Below are positions 1 through 11,100 of a DNA stretch of 64,000 nucleotides, piece by piece. The translations under genes and the position numbers were made by a program. Each line of letters opens with the position of its first letter. The first letter of the stretch is position 1. Source of the stretch: Parelaphostrongylus tenuis (taxonomy: Eukaryota; Nematoda; Chromadorea; Rhabditida; Metastrongylidae); the NCBI GenBank assembly GCA_019055375.1, contig JAHQIW010002017.1, forward strand, positions 124,001 to 188,000. Reading direction: 5' to 3'. A model generated the notes under the pieces. It saw only the letters and a list, made by a program, of their open reading frames with translations, was not told where the DNA came from and ran no database searches.

Positions 1-361
1 TTACTTTTCTAAGCAAATTATTGGTTTCGAACTATGTTTCAGACCTTGATTGATATTAAAATATTGACGATTATGTGGAATTAAAGAAGCGACTTGTATT
101 TTGGTTCTTCTACATCATAAATTGCTAATATCTCAGAAGACTATTAGTAGATGTTTCTTTTTTACTCGAGAAAGACAACAAAAATCACAAATAACAAAGT
201 TTACGAAAGACATAATCAAGCACATTTTCGAAAGTGCGTGGTAAGAGTAAAATGAATTAAATTAGTAGGTATTAAATTAGAAGAGGAATAGTTTCCGAGA
301 AATTCTTTTCATAGAATTGTATATAGGCAAAAAGAGTGAATGAATGAAAGATACAATCTAT

Positions 362-454
362 TCAGTCGACGAGATCTGGATCGTACTTGTCGATGTCGTA
401 GGTATACTCTTGAACCTTCTCGTATGTCCGTACTACCTTTGTCGTCTTCTTTTC
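362..454 (-). CDS. Terminal coding exon of a minus-strand gene
   Basis: Read on the minus strand, a good acceptor (ctgtttcag) at 463-455 is followed by an open frame starting EKKTTKVV and ending KYDPDLVD, then TGA at 364-362. It is about 30 residues, rich in Lys, Thr, Tyr and Asp, and looks like a charged C-terminal tail. It could be the last exon of the doublecortin-domain gene upstream on the same strand (nearest exon 8190-8285). That exon leaves one base over, whereas this frame needs none, so at least one intervening exon is missing if they belong together. The alternative frame runs on as a low-complexity Ser/Arg and hydrophobic peptide and looks less like protein. No family recognised. 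Confidence 0.45.
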   Translation of the reverse strand, partial: EKKTTKVVRTYEKVQEYTYDIDKYDPDLVD

Positions 455-3400
455 CTGAAACAGTGGAAACAAATGAAATGATCTGACTACAAAAGAACTG
501 GTGATGATGATAGTTATTTAGATGATAGTATACAAATAGATACCATACCGGTGATGATGATACTTCTACAGGTATCGAAATAATGAAATACCGGTGCTTT
601 GATAAGTTCCTTGGCGACAAAAAGTAAAGGCAAGTGAAGAAATAATTTAAGGGCATTATGACCGCTCACAAAAAATCAAATATCATTTTTGGCATTGAAC
701 TATGCGAGGAATACACCTCTAAAGCACAGGCTCTCGTCATTGCTCAATTTCGCAGTGAGTTTGCTAATTGGAGAAAAATGAGAACTATCATATTTTCGCT
801 CTCTGCATTCGTGAAGGAATCACTTGATAGAAGTCTTTATGGCTAAGCTACTCAATTAAGTGGAGTGAAATGAATTTTGAGATCATTTTTACAAGTGATC
901 GTTTCGATGCATCACATTTCTGGCCTACTTGATGTTCAACTTCTCAATATGCGATGTGTAAGTCGTCTTTTTTTATGCCTAATCAAGAAGTTATATTACT
1001 ACCACTCTAAGAATAGCGTAAATCATGGAAGTACTCTCTGCTTAATTATGCAATGGCAATATTCAAAATGCTTACACCGGGGCTAATGAACATTGGAGTT
1101 TATGACAAGCAGACAAAATGATAATTTAAGCTTTCTTTGTTAGCAACATTGTTGCTCACCGGTTCTTTCCTTTTATCTTAGCAACTTTTTTCATGGAAAA
1201 ATCTTACTTTGGCAAGAATCACGCTCTTTGAGCTCAGCATTGGACCAATGTCCATGGTCCAAGCTGGCAAAATCGACCAGGATTATTTCCGAAATGCTAA
1301 GTGGTAGCTGACCAATATGGTGTCACCAAGATCATTATCGTTCAGGAAATCTCCTAATAATCCTTTGCTGCAGCACGTTCTGCTGCTTCCTTGCTGAATT
1401 TGAGCATTGCATTCTGAGAAGTATATCATGATGAACATGCCATAATGAAAATCGACGGTACGTTTCTTTAATGTTCACGTCAAAGCGACGGAATAGCATG
1501 AAGAGAAATAGAAAAGTGATCAAGTGACATGAAGGATAGAGCTTTCGGCGCTGATTAATCACTGAGGAATGCACAGCGCTTTCGAATCAATTCGAGTGTT
1601 GTGAAGGCAGGAGAATGCACGTCTGGTCAAAGCATTATTTTGTGATGGTGAATCTGTTCAAAGAAATTGTTGCAATCACTTCAACATGTCTTCTACCATT
1701 TTGGCGACTCTGGAGAGATGGACGGCGTGGTGAAAATGAGAGGGATTAGAAACAGCGTATAATTCAGTTTGCATTATATTGCAAATCTGTTCACTGTACT
1801 GAAGTTCCTCATTGAGTTACTAGCCCGCTTCAGGTGTACATGAAAATGTTGAGTGAGAAGTAGCACATTTCATTCATCGTAATTATAGCAGGACCTTCGA
1901 TTTCGATAAGAAATAGAGAAGCTCAAATTACAGTTTCTATACGATTTCTTTCTATGAATTTTATGAAGCTTAATCCCTTCAAAGTGACGAAAAATCTTGC
2001 TCCAATAAGCAACTTTCTGATCGCCTGCGGAGTGTCAGGAAAGATTCGCCTAACCAATGTCCTTCAATGACGCCAAAATGGTCCACCTCGTTCCCTTGAT
2101 AAAATTTTGCCGTTTTGAAGTAGAACAGACTGCTTTTTCTAACTCGATCCATTGGTCTCAATGTGATTTTTTCCAAACAATTTCGTGAGGCTAATCTTCT
2201 CGTCGAAGACGTTGCAAATACTTGTAAGAAAGTAATACTTTCTATGAAACTTCATCAGGTGTGTTTCGACAAGATGTTGATAGAAATGGCTTTAAGCCAT
2301 GACATTCTGATGAACCATATCGTTACAGCCGGAAATAAGATGTTGCTGAGTAGTTTCAAAACAGGAAAAAAAGAGTGATCGTGAGCTACAGTCTAGTGAA
2401 AACAACAGTATAGAAATCCAGTAGCATCCTCGATATCTTACTCATTACATGCTCAACAATAATGCAGCCCTGTCATCTTGCCAACCGTACTTTCTTGATT
2501 CACACATGGTGTCTTAGTCCGTTCTCAAATGTGGTCGCGATAACACTGTTGTGGCCGCCAAATTCCAATTTTATCACACTTTTACAATTTCAAAGTTTCC
2601 TTTCAGTCGCATAATCAGAGTGATGGATCATTCGTGGGTGCAAAGTAGTGACTTGCTGCTGAACGTTCATACTTCACCAATATCACCTGCATCAGCAGAA
2701 GTTCATCAGTATCAATAAGCAAACGGCAGAAGTAATGACGCATTTGAAATAAACCTAACTGCAAAAAGAAAAATCTTCTATACTTGATAGTGATTGAGAA
2801 CATCCTGATGTGATGTTCTGGCTATCGTTAAGGCGCTGGTATAGCTACTTTGTACTAAGAGAAAAGGTATTAATAAAAAAAACCTATCTTTTGAAAAGTA
2901 GAGCTATTTAGGTGGAAATTGAATTAAACGTCTTAATTACTGACTACCATAATAAGTGGGTAAAAATGGTAGACTGCAATAGATATAAAGATTTACGTAT
3001 GAGCAAAACCTTTTCTCTTAAGTGAAATAGAGAATTTTCTTGTCGCTGCAACTAGAACAAACAAACGCTGCTCTCTTTTTCGGTCTCACATAACTAAATC
3101 TTGTTCAAATATATAAACGCTTGATTTTCTTTCAAACACTTTCCAACAAACCCCTCTTTTGAACAATTCTGGCCAAGTCTTCGAGTCTTCGACAAGTATT
3201 TCTCTCATCGTTTCTTTTCGCTCGTACACTGTTCCTCTTCCAGCATCCCATGGCAGAAGCGGTTTATCTCAAAAAGGAATTTTACGTTCTGAGGTGCTTT
3301 AACAGAATAAGGAATGCTAGGCGTCTTATAAGCACTTCTTAAGACCGATTCTGTTAACCTCGACATTCATCAATTTTTTTTCTTATTAGTTACCTGTTGT

Positions 3401-3580
3401 CGCGCAAGGACTATTACGGAAGGTTTTTTCGTTGCGTTAAAAGTTTCCATTGATCTTTCAACAATCATTCAGAAGCTCAAACTTTAATCAATTCAAGATT
3501 GCACTTGCTTTTTAAAAGGTCTTCTTATCGTGCTATACCACTCAAAATGATATTATGTTCCACATGTGTCGCGCATTTCC
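455..3580. other. Interval with no recognised gene
   Basis: AT-rich sequence with only short ORFs lacking paired splice sites or family motifs. If exon 362-454 belongs to the doublecortin gene, this is intron. Confidence 0.5.
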
Positions 3581-3889
3581 GCGTTTATAAGCCGCAAAGC
3601 AAAGCTTTTTGCCTAGATTATTATACCCGATTAATGAAATGAATCTCGTAGACTTCGAAAGTATATTTATCTTTTCAAAAATTTTTTTGGAGTGTTGTAG
3701 CAGAGAAAATGGATTTAAGTTTCACACAAGCGTATTTCTCGCAGGACACAGCATTTACTTTATACATATAATAACCACCCGACAACGTGTGATCCAGCAT
3801 TTTCAAGTTGTGTTTGGTTTCGGAAAAGAGCGTTCTACAGCACTGTAAAAGAGAAATTAATATTGAGCTTTGAACATACAGCGCATTGC

Positions 3890-4500
3890 TTGTTGACTAT
3901 GGTGTGTGCGTGTCCGTGGATCGATACGCCACCAGTCAATCGTGCAGACACAATTTACATGTGAAGTGCAATTTCTGTTATTGATTTTAGGATTTTTCTC
4001 CGCCTTTATAAGAAATCTAAAAATAAATTACTCTGATACTTGAAGACTTCCTTTACACGTTCAAACGCTTTGCATGGGCATGACAGAGTGTTTATTTAGC
4101 AATGAATTGAAAACAAGAAGTCTAAGTTTTAAAACGCAGAAGAAGTTCCTTCTGATATTCAAGTACAGAGAACCTAGAAATCTTTACGAAACGAAGAAAA
4201 AAGTATTAAATCAATGACGAAAATTGCTTCGATAATGCGCGATATGTGTGAAACATAATTTTATCTCTTCTATTACATCGCTGTACAAAGGTCTTTCTAG
4301 AAATCGAGTGCAGTTTCATTCTCCAAGATTTGCGCTATCGACCGATCACGAGCATGCGGTGGAACGAGCTGTGTGCCGCGAGAAATATGCGTGATAAAAC
4401 GCGATAACGTTCAAAGCGTGTGAAACACAATATTTTTTCTGCCACAGCGCTATAAGAAGATTTATTTTTTGAGAGAAAACGCATTCTTGAATCTACGAGA
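3890..4500. repeat. Degenerate relatives of the ~850-bp TIR element
   Basis: Segments here resemble parts of the elements at 5.03-5.88 and 26.99-27.88 kb. Examples are the stretch around 3960-4080 (gtgaagtgcaatttctgtta, then a Cys/Phe-like T-rich run and tacacgttc) and pieces near 4275 and 4440 containing cgctgt followed by a purine run. No ORF. The order is scrambled compared with the better copies, so this is a decayed or nested copy. Confidence 0.35.
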
Positions 4501-4894
4501 TTCACGTTATTCGATCGTTAATTAAAGTTTAGGGAGAGAGATTTGTCCTGTGAGATTTGTTCCGAACGGCACGCCTAGCTGAAGGTCATATTGACCCTCA
4601 TAGTGCGCAAAGGGATATAGATTTATTCGCACATGCTGGCGCCCTGGCGGATCTCGCTTTTTCAGAGTCTGCAAAGATCCGGGTATTGCACCTCTTTCAC
4701 ATCAAATTTCAAGCCTGATACTGAGTGAGATCACATGTGAGAATAAGGCATTTCTCTCTAAGATTTAATTTGCAAATAGAATAATAGCAGGTTCTGAACC
4801 ATTAGCTACTTCCCAGCATAAAACAGAATACAATATATCTCGTCCGATATTTACCAATTAAAACGTGTAGGTTACGCACTGATGAGATTGCCTA

Positions 4895-6290
4895 CTAATC
4901 CATCATCATTGGAGGCTAGGCTCGTCATCATCTGTGTAGTCGTACCAACGAAAAAAATAACACGATTTCAACCCTATTAGTCACCGATTGTTGAAGCACA
5001 TTACAGTCCGTTTTATGAATATATAAAAGTACTTGTATGTTAAACCGTAAGAATTGAGTATTCGACCCATTCGCTGGACAAGATTTTTTTTATAGGAGTG
5101 CTCGTGATTATTCGAAAGCTCATATCTCTAAAATCCACAATAAAATTATGCCTCACACGAGCACGCGTTTTTTTCTAAATTCGTTTATATCTCTGTGGAC
5201 AAAACTCCTTCCTTAGAGTGCTAGCACTACTTCGATAGCACAAGTCTTAAAGAAGTCAAAAACATGTTTCCTTTTTGAAAGAGCTTTTTCAATAGCGCTG
5301 TAGGAGAAGAAAAAAATTTTGTGTTGCACAGCTCGCCGAGAGCTCGTTCTTTAGACTATTAGTAATTATTCGATAGCGTAGGTTCCAGTGATTCCGACTC
5401 TGCTCTTATTTTCTGAGAAAGACCGTTTCACTGCAGTGTTTCACTGCGCTGAAAATAAGAACGACTTCACATTTCTTGCGACCTTATTTGCGGGCTAACT
5501 CACGAGGGGTAGGGGTGGGCGATGTCGATACGGGTTGGATATGTGAGGTGCAATTTGTTTTCAACTAGAAATTGTTCTCCCCTTTGATAGAACCAAAGTA
5601 TAAAAATGATTGACTTAGGTACTACAAGACTTTTTCTATACATTCATATGCTTTTTATGCTTCCAGCGAATTATTCGCATGAGAAGAATGAAGGCGCGCG
5701 GATGGTATGAAACTCAATTTTACTTCAGATTTTACAGAGCTGTAGAATGATGTTTTGAAAAACCGGCACCTGGAGCTGTAGTTAGGGATTTGAGTTTTTG
5801 AATGATTACTAACAATTCATGAAAAATTTTTTTCCAGCGAGAGAGATAAGTTTTCATTCATCGCCGTTTAACATATAAGTACCATAAATGTTCTTGGGTC
5901 GTCTATGGAACGAGCGTCCTATCAATCCTAATGTGATGCGGACCTTTAATATCACCATCATTTATACAAATGTGTCGAGTAACGGGAGCCACCCTCGATC
6001 GCCATATCTAACAACAAGAAGCAATAAACCTCTGTGGCTTACTCATTCAACAGCTCATATTCTTATTGAAATAGTGACTGATCTAGTCACTCTTTGAATA
6101 GAACAGGAAGCATTTCAACAAACGAAATGGTTAGCAAAGAGTTGATGATCAACGGAAAGCCTTATAGTAGCCTCCTGTTTGAGGTGATAGATCCGGTAAT
6201 CGGTTTCCGACCATTACTCTATTGTTTATGTAATATAGATGATTTCTTTCTCACCTGTTCCACATGATTTTGAAAAAAAAACAACCCATA
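4895..6290 (+). pseudogene. Penelope-like element RT fragment, split by an inserted repeat
   Basis: Two pieces match the better PLE at 18-20 kb. At 4905-5010 a frame reads LVIICVVVPTKK, then a run resembling the ISCVGGPTNR-to-RHIPAHL region of the good copy. At 5888-5990 the frame FLGRLWNERPINPN...IIYTNVSSN matches FLDRLRNANPNN...VLYTNVSND. At about 6215-6268 the frame reads YCLCNIDDFFLTCST, matching the YIDD catalytic region (YCRYIDDCLVICST). The ~850 bp between the halves is a separate repeat (5.03-5.88 kb). Frameshifts and stops make it non-coding. It lies downstream of the doublecortin exons. Confidence 0.7.
5029..5882. mobile_element. ~850-bp non-autonomous DNA element with terminal inverted repeats, copy A
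   Basis: The left end GTACTTGTATGTTAAACCG and the right end (reverse complement GTACTTATATGTTAAACGG) form a ~19-bp inverted repeat with one or two mismatches. No ORF of note. A second copy lies at 26.99-27.88 kb. It interrupts a PLE reading frame: RT-like peptide is found on both sides. The shared GTAC at both ends could be a target duplication or part of the inverted repeat. The superfamily cannot be told from the ends alone. Confidence 0.7.
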
Positions 6291-7384
6291 TGAATACAAT
6301 TTACCCAAGAAACTAAAAAAACTCGTTCTCACTTCTGAACTTTCAACTTGAGCTATTTGAGAACAGCTACATAATCAAATGGTACCAAAACGTCACCTAT
6401 GAATAGCCATTTCTAATGGCTACAGAACAAATTTTATCGAAAAGGTTTACAGAAGAAACCATAAAATCTGACAATATTTCTAGCGAGAGGAAGGTACCGT
6501 TTATCGTGCTCCTCACAATGAATGTGATGAGCATAGCTGAAAAGCATTGGAAATCTTCAAAAAACCGCTTCAAAGAAGTGGGTATCAGTGACTGAGATTC
6601 CAGTCAATACTTTCAGATGCCGATTAGTTTACTACCGGTTGTATGACCGCTTCTACTTAACAAAAAATAGCATAATATGCGTTAACGACACGGATGGTAA
6701 ATAGATAAACTCGTTAACGATTTGATCGATTCCATGTGTAGCGTGTGAGTCAGAGCTAATTACAATACATTGGCAAATTATGTAGACCACTCTGCTTTCG
6801 TACAAACGACCATCTACTCGCTGGGATTGGAATTGAACCATGTACTATACATGAAGCGAAGAAGACGAAGAGACATGAAGAAAATGTTTTGAAGTGGAAA
6901 TTACCTTCCTCGTACGGAAAAAACAATACCTAAGCTCGTGAAATCCTTAATATATTGTGAATGAAACCTGAAAATCGAGTGAACCTCTATAAGGAATGCC
7001 TCGTTATTTTGTCTGATCTCACATAACATCTCAGACTGGCATTTTGAAGTAAGAGAGATGCATTTTCCATCCATGTGATCTGTGCATTTGATTTCCATGT
7101 GCAATATTCAGAGAAAAACTCATAAAAAGCGGTGACATGTTGTGGAAGCTGTTCTTTTTCCGATGTGATTAAAATACAGGATCTTGCGGTTTTTCTCGTG
7201 AAGGTTGTGGAATATTTTTCTGACTAGCAGTCACCTTAATCCTTCCAGGCCTTAAAAAGATAGGAAGTCGCTGAAACGCCAGCATGTGTGATGAATCGTT
7301 TGACATCAACCACGTTCTGTTATGAAGTGGACAGCTACTCACCTTTCAAATTTAGTTTACTTTCTATGATTAGACCGCTACCAC
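6291..7384. other. Interval with no clear gene
   Basis: The part to about 6.6 kb may be decayed PLE sequence downstream of the YIDD region. I could not follow a frame. The rest holds short ORFs without family signals. Confidence 0.35.
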
Positions 7385-7385
7385 G

Positions 7386-7740
7386 GACCTCTCTCTTTGA
7401 GGGATCCCGCCCGGTTAGTCGCGAGGGCACGTGGCGCGTCCCCAGGTGGTGGATAGGGGAATAAACGAGAACCAAAAGCGACCGTGTGCTTCCCAGAGAC
7501 GCAGAGGGATTTGGGGGATGAGAATCATAACAAGCGTCTACAGGAAGACCACCGACTCGTTGGTCCTATTTCATCACGAAAGCTATAAAAGAAAGATATA
7601 ATGTTCAGCGAATCCCTAGAGCTAGGAGGACCTACTGGGCCACTCTTGTACGCGATAGGGAAAAATGAAAGTGTTGCTGGTACCCGCTCGAGTCACTCGA
7701 CGATCAACGGAACGACAGGTGATACATGTGATGACAGCTA
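7386..7740 (+). mobile_element. Short RTE-type LINE derivative (GC-rich head + RTE 3' end)
   Basis: From about 7525 to 7737 the sequence closely follows the 3' end of the RTE element at 62.23-62.42 kb: the GRPPxRWSxF-encoding stretch, agcgaatccctagagc, the gttgctggta block, ctcgacgatcaac and a terminal gatacatgtgatga. In front is a GC-rich block (7390-7470; cgcgagggcacgtggcgcgt) unlike the local background. The reverse transcriptase is absent, so this is an internally deleted or SINE-like RTE derivative. Confidence 0.65.
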
Positions 7741-8189
7741 AGTTCATTGAAGCTGTGCATGACACAAACTTGTTCACGTATGTCACCTATCTTTTCCATA
7801 CTAGTTCTAACTCCGTTTCCTCCTTCTAATTCTTCTGGCAATTTACAATGCACTGGCAAATTCTTTCGACACAATTTCTGTCTCGGGAAGATCAGAACAT
7901 GTCGGATTCTTCGTGCTATAAAGAGGTTCCAAGCATGATAGGGATGTTCAACGCTATCGTAGCTGCTTTCTTATGCTGCTGTTTATAACTTCGACTGATT
8001 TTTTTTCGTACTGATCATTTTGTGAGTCAAAGAAAATTGATGTCATAGTATACTAACCCCGTATACGGACGATAACAAAGTTCTTCGGACGTAAAGTTGC
8101 TGGTGGATGACTTATTACCGATTTAGTGCAAGAGCTTATTGTTTGGTAACTACGGACTGTGAGGAGAAGTGTAGAAATCTGCAGCCTAC

Positions 8190-11100
8190 CTGCTGCTGAA
8201 GATTTGATGGGGACTTTCTTTTCCTCAATATCCATCCTTTCGACTTGTTTTCGGACAATATCACGTGTAGGACATCGCACTTCATCTGAAATAATTTCAT
8301 TGCAGCAAATCCAATTTCAATAAAGAAGCAAATAACTATATTTTTCTCAATAATTTCATCTAACAGTGATGGTGATGCTGCATATCTTTTCTAGCCGAGT
8401 AGAAATCATTTTTCGACGCCGTGGCCGAGGGGATGTGATGCTTGTCGCAACAAGCGTGGGTTTGAGCTCCGCTCTCCGACACTCAACAGCGAACGGCCTG
8501 TGGAACGCCACAACCAGGCTATCCTTGAGGTGAAACCATACGTGCTTAACTAGCATTCTACGACGTTCAAGAAGCAAATGAAAAAGCGAATCAAATGCTA
8601 GAAGTACGGGGATTCGCAAAGTGAAAAAAGAAGCACTGTGAACACGTATTGATGAAGTATAGATTTTTTTGCTCTCTACTTCTTACTAAATACAGTTGAA
8701 GAAGTAAACCATTTTTAATTTTTTTTTCTTTTTCCATTTCTATCTCTCAAAGTCCACAGAAATTTTTTCGAGCGGTATGCTACCAAGAATTACTAAAAAA
8801 CACGAAATCACAAGTAGCTTGCTATCCGTTTGTATTAGGTCCTCTAACAATGTTGGACATTGGAACAAGAAACATTAAATTTATTAACCACAGAAGTGGT
8901 TAAAGTAGCTTAACAACATTGTTCAAATATGCGTCATCAGCCTGAACACATTTCAACCATCTCTCAGGCAACAAATCAATACCACGCACATAGGATTCGT
9001 CGCCCCTTAATTCAGAAAAGTTGTTAATCCTCGGCGCAAACGACTGATGATGTCTCTCGAAAAGTTCTTCTTACTCACGAAGTGCTCCAGCGACCGGAAG
9101 AGATGATAGTCAAACGGCGAGAAGTCAGGACTATACGGTGGATCATGCAAACGTCCATCTCAGTTCGGTCGACTTCTTCTTTGTCAATTGACAACATGCA
9201 ACTTGCGTTGCCTTGAATAAGGATGAGACTGCGGCGACGATGACGTGACAGAGACCGACTGCAGGTGCCCACAGGAGCAATGGGCGTTGATCGCCTCTCC
9301 CGCTGACAACAAATCCCAGTGAATCGACCCGGATCGATCTCAAAAGAAGATGAGCATAGCTTTTGGCGCAAATCTTCGAACGTGGAGTTGAAGTTCCTCG
9401 TTTTCTTGACTACGAGGATGACGAGTTTCGTGAGCATGGTATTGATGTGTTGCCTGAGAGATCGCAGAAATGTGTTTGGGATGATGGCGCATACTTCGAA
9501 TAGTGTTGTTAAAGAATTTTGATGTTTCAAGTTAGAAAATTTGGTGTATATTAATCTACTGCCAAAACTTATGAAATGATCTAATATACTCAAGCTTTAC
9601 AGAATTGGGCGGTTCAATGACCAATGGGATCACGAATAACATAGATTATCATAACATTGATATATCTTTTGTTCATACTATTTTACCTTTTTTCGCCGAA
9701 TCTCCTATTGGTTCCTTCATTGATGACCTGTTTCTTTTTTGATTGGTGGCAAGCGATCGTCTTCTTTTGCTTTCGACTCCGGTTTCTGGCTTACTGAAAT
9801 TAAAATTGAAATTCGAAAACTTCGCATGTATATTGATATCTCAAGATGCAAAAGTAGACTTGGTAGAACGTCCTCTCATGGAAGTTAGGAAATTTCTGAA
9901 ACTAAGACATTAAAGTTTCAAGGAAACTTTTGTGCAGAAACTGCATAATGACTTTCTATCTGGAGGTAAACGAAAAGTTCATATTACTAGATATAGTTAT
10001 TTCACAACGCTACATGCGGCGATGCTTCAAACGGGGTGTTGTAGAGAAGTTAGCGATAGTGGCTGGCTCCCACCGATCACTCTTCGTCGGCATTCAATTC
10101 GCTACTGCAAATGTGGCCGTCGAAGTACAATATGAAATTGCAGTTCTCTTCTACGAGGAAGACCATGATTGTATGAGTTGGGGCGCGGTGTATCCATTGT
10201 GAAGCCTTTATGGTTAAACATGTTGGTGAAACGTGTAGACTACCCTGTGTCAGCTTCGAAATTCTAAAGACGAGTTGAATAAATTTCAAAACTCCAGAAA
10301 ATCGACCACAGAGAGCTGAAAGTTGTGATTACACTTGGCTTCGCTCCACACCTTGGATTGTTTGATTCGAGGTAGTCTTATTTCTTCAGTGTAGTTTCTA
10401 TGCTGGTGGTCACCAACAACACGTAAAAGCTTTTGAAAGGCAAAGTGCGGAGTATCTTCAAAAAATTTTTTTCTTTGGAATCCAGGCTCGTGTGTTGAGA
10501 TTTCTTAGTTATATGGAGGAGCAAAAGTTGTGGGAAATTTTTGAAAGCTCCGTTTTTAGCGCAAATAAACAAAAAGAACAACAATAACCGCCATTGTCCA
10601 CTACTTTCTGCAATCGTTGTGCAAGATGACACATCTGCTAAATGTGTCATTCTGGCCCTTTCGAATCGAAGAGCTTTTGACGTGCTTCTCCAACTTCATT
10701 AAATGTATCAAAAAAAAGGCAAATTAAAAAGTGTTGCATTGACTGAAATAGGCCATATCGGGTGGAGCAACATCTGGATTGTAGACGGTTTTCGGCGGCT
10801 CACGATTCAAAGTGGTTTACAAAACAATATACATAGCCGACCGAAACGAGGCATCTCTTCGAGATTAAAACTGCCTTCTTTGAATCGCTTGAACTATATG
10901 GCCACAGCCAATTTGGTAGCCATACCAGCACCTTCATCCTCATTAATCTCATCGGCGGCTTAAAGTGTCGTTAAACCTTTTCTTCAATAATGACGGATCA
11001 ACACACGCAAATCATATTTTGATTAGGCATTGTGGAGCTGAAATCAATGAACTAGATAACAATAAAAATGATACAAAGATGTCAAAAATCGTGTCAAACA

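Noticed and set aside
4875..4900. CTGATGAG at 4880 as a hammerhead
   Set aside because: No GAAA, no helix II partner and no cleavage triplet nearby.
9075..9593. 172-residue minus-strand ORF, the longest in the window
   Set aside because: It runs out of frame across two opposed mariner fragments; the real homology is in other frames.
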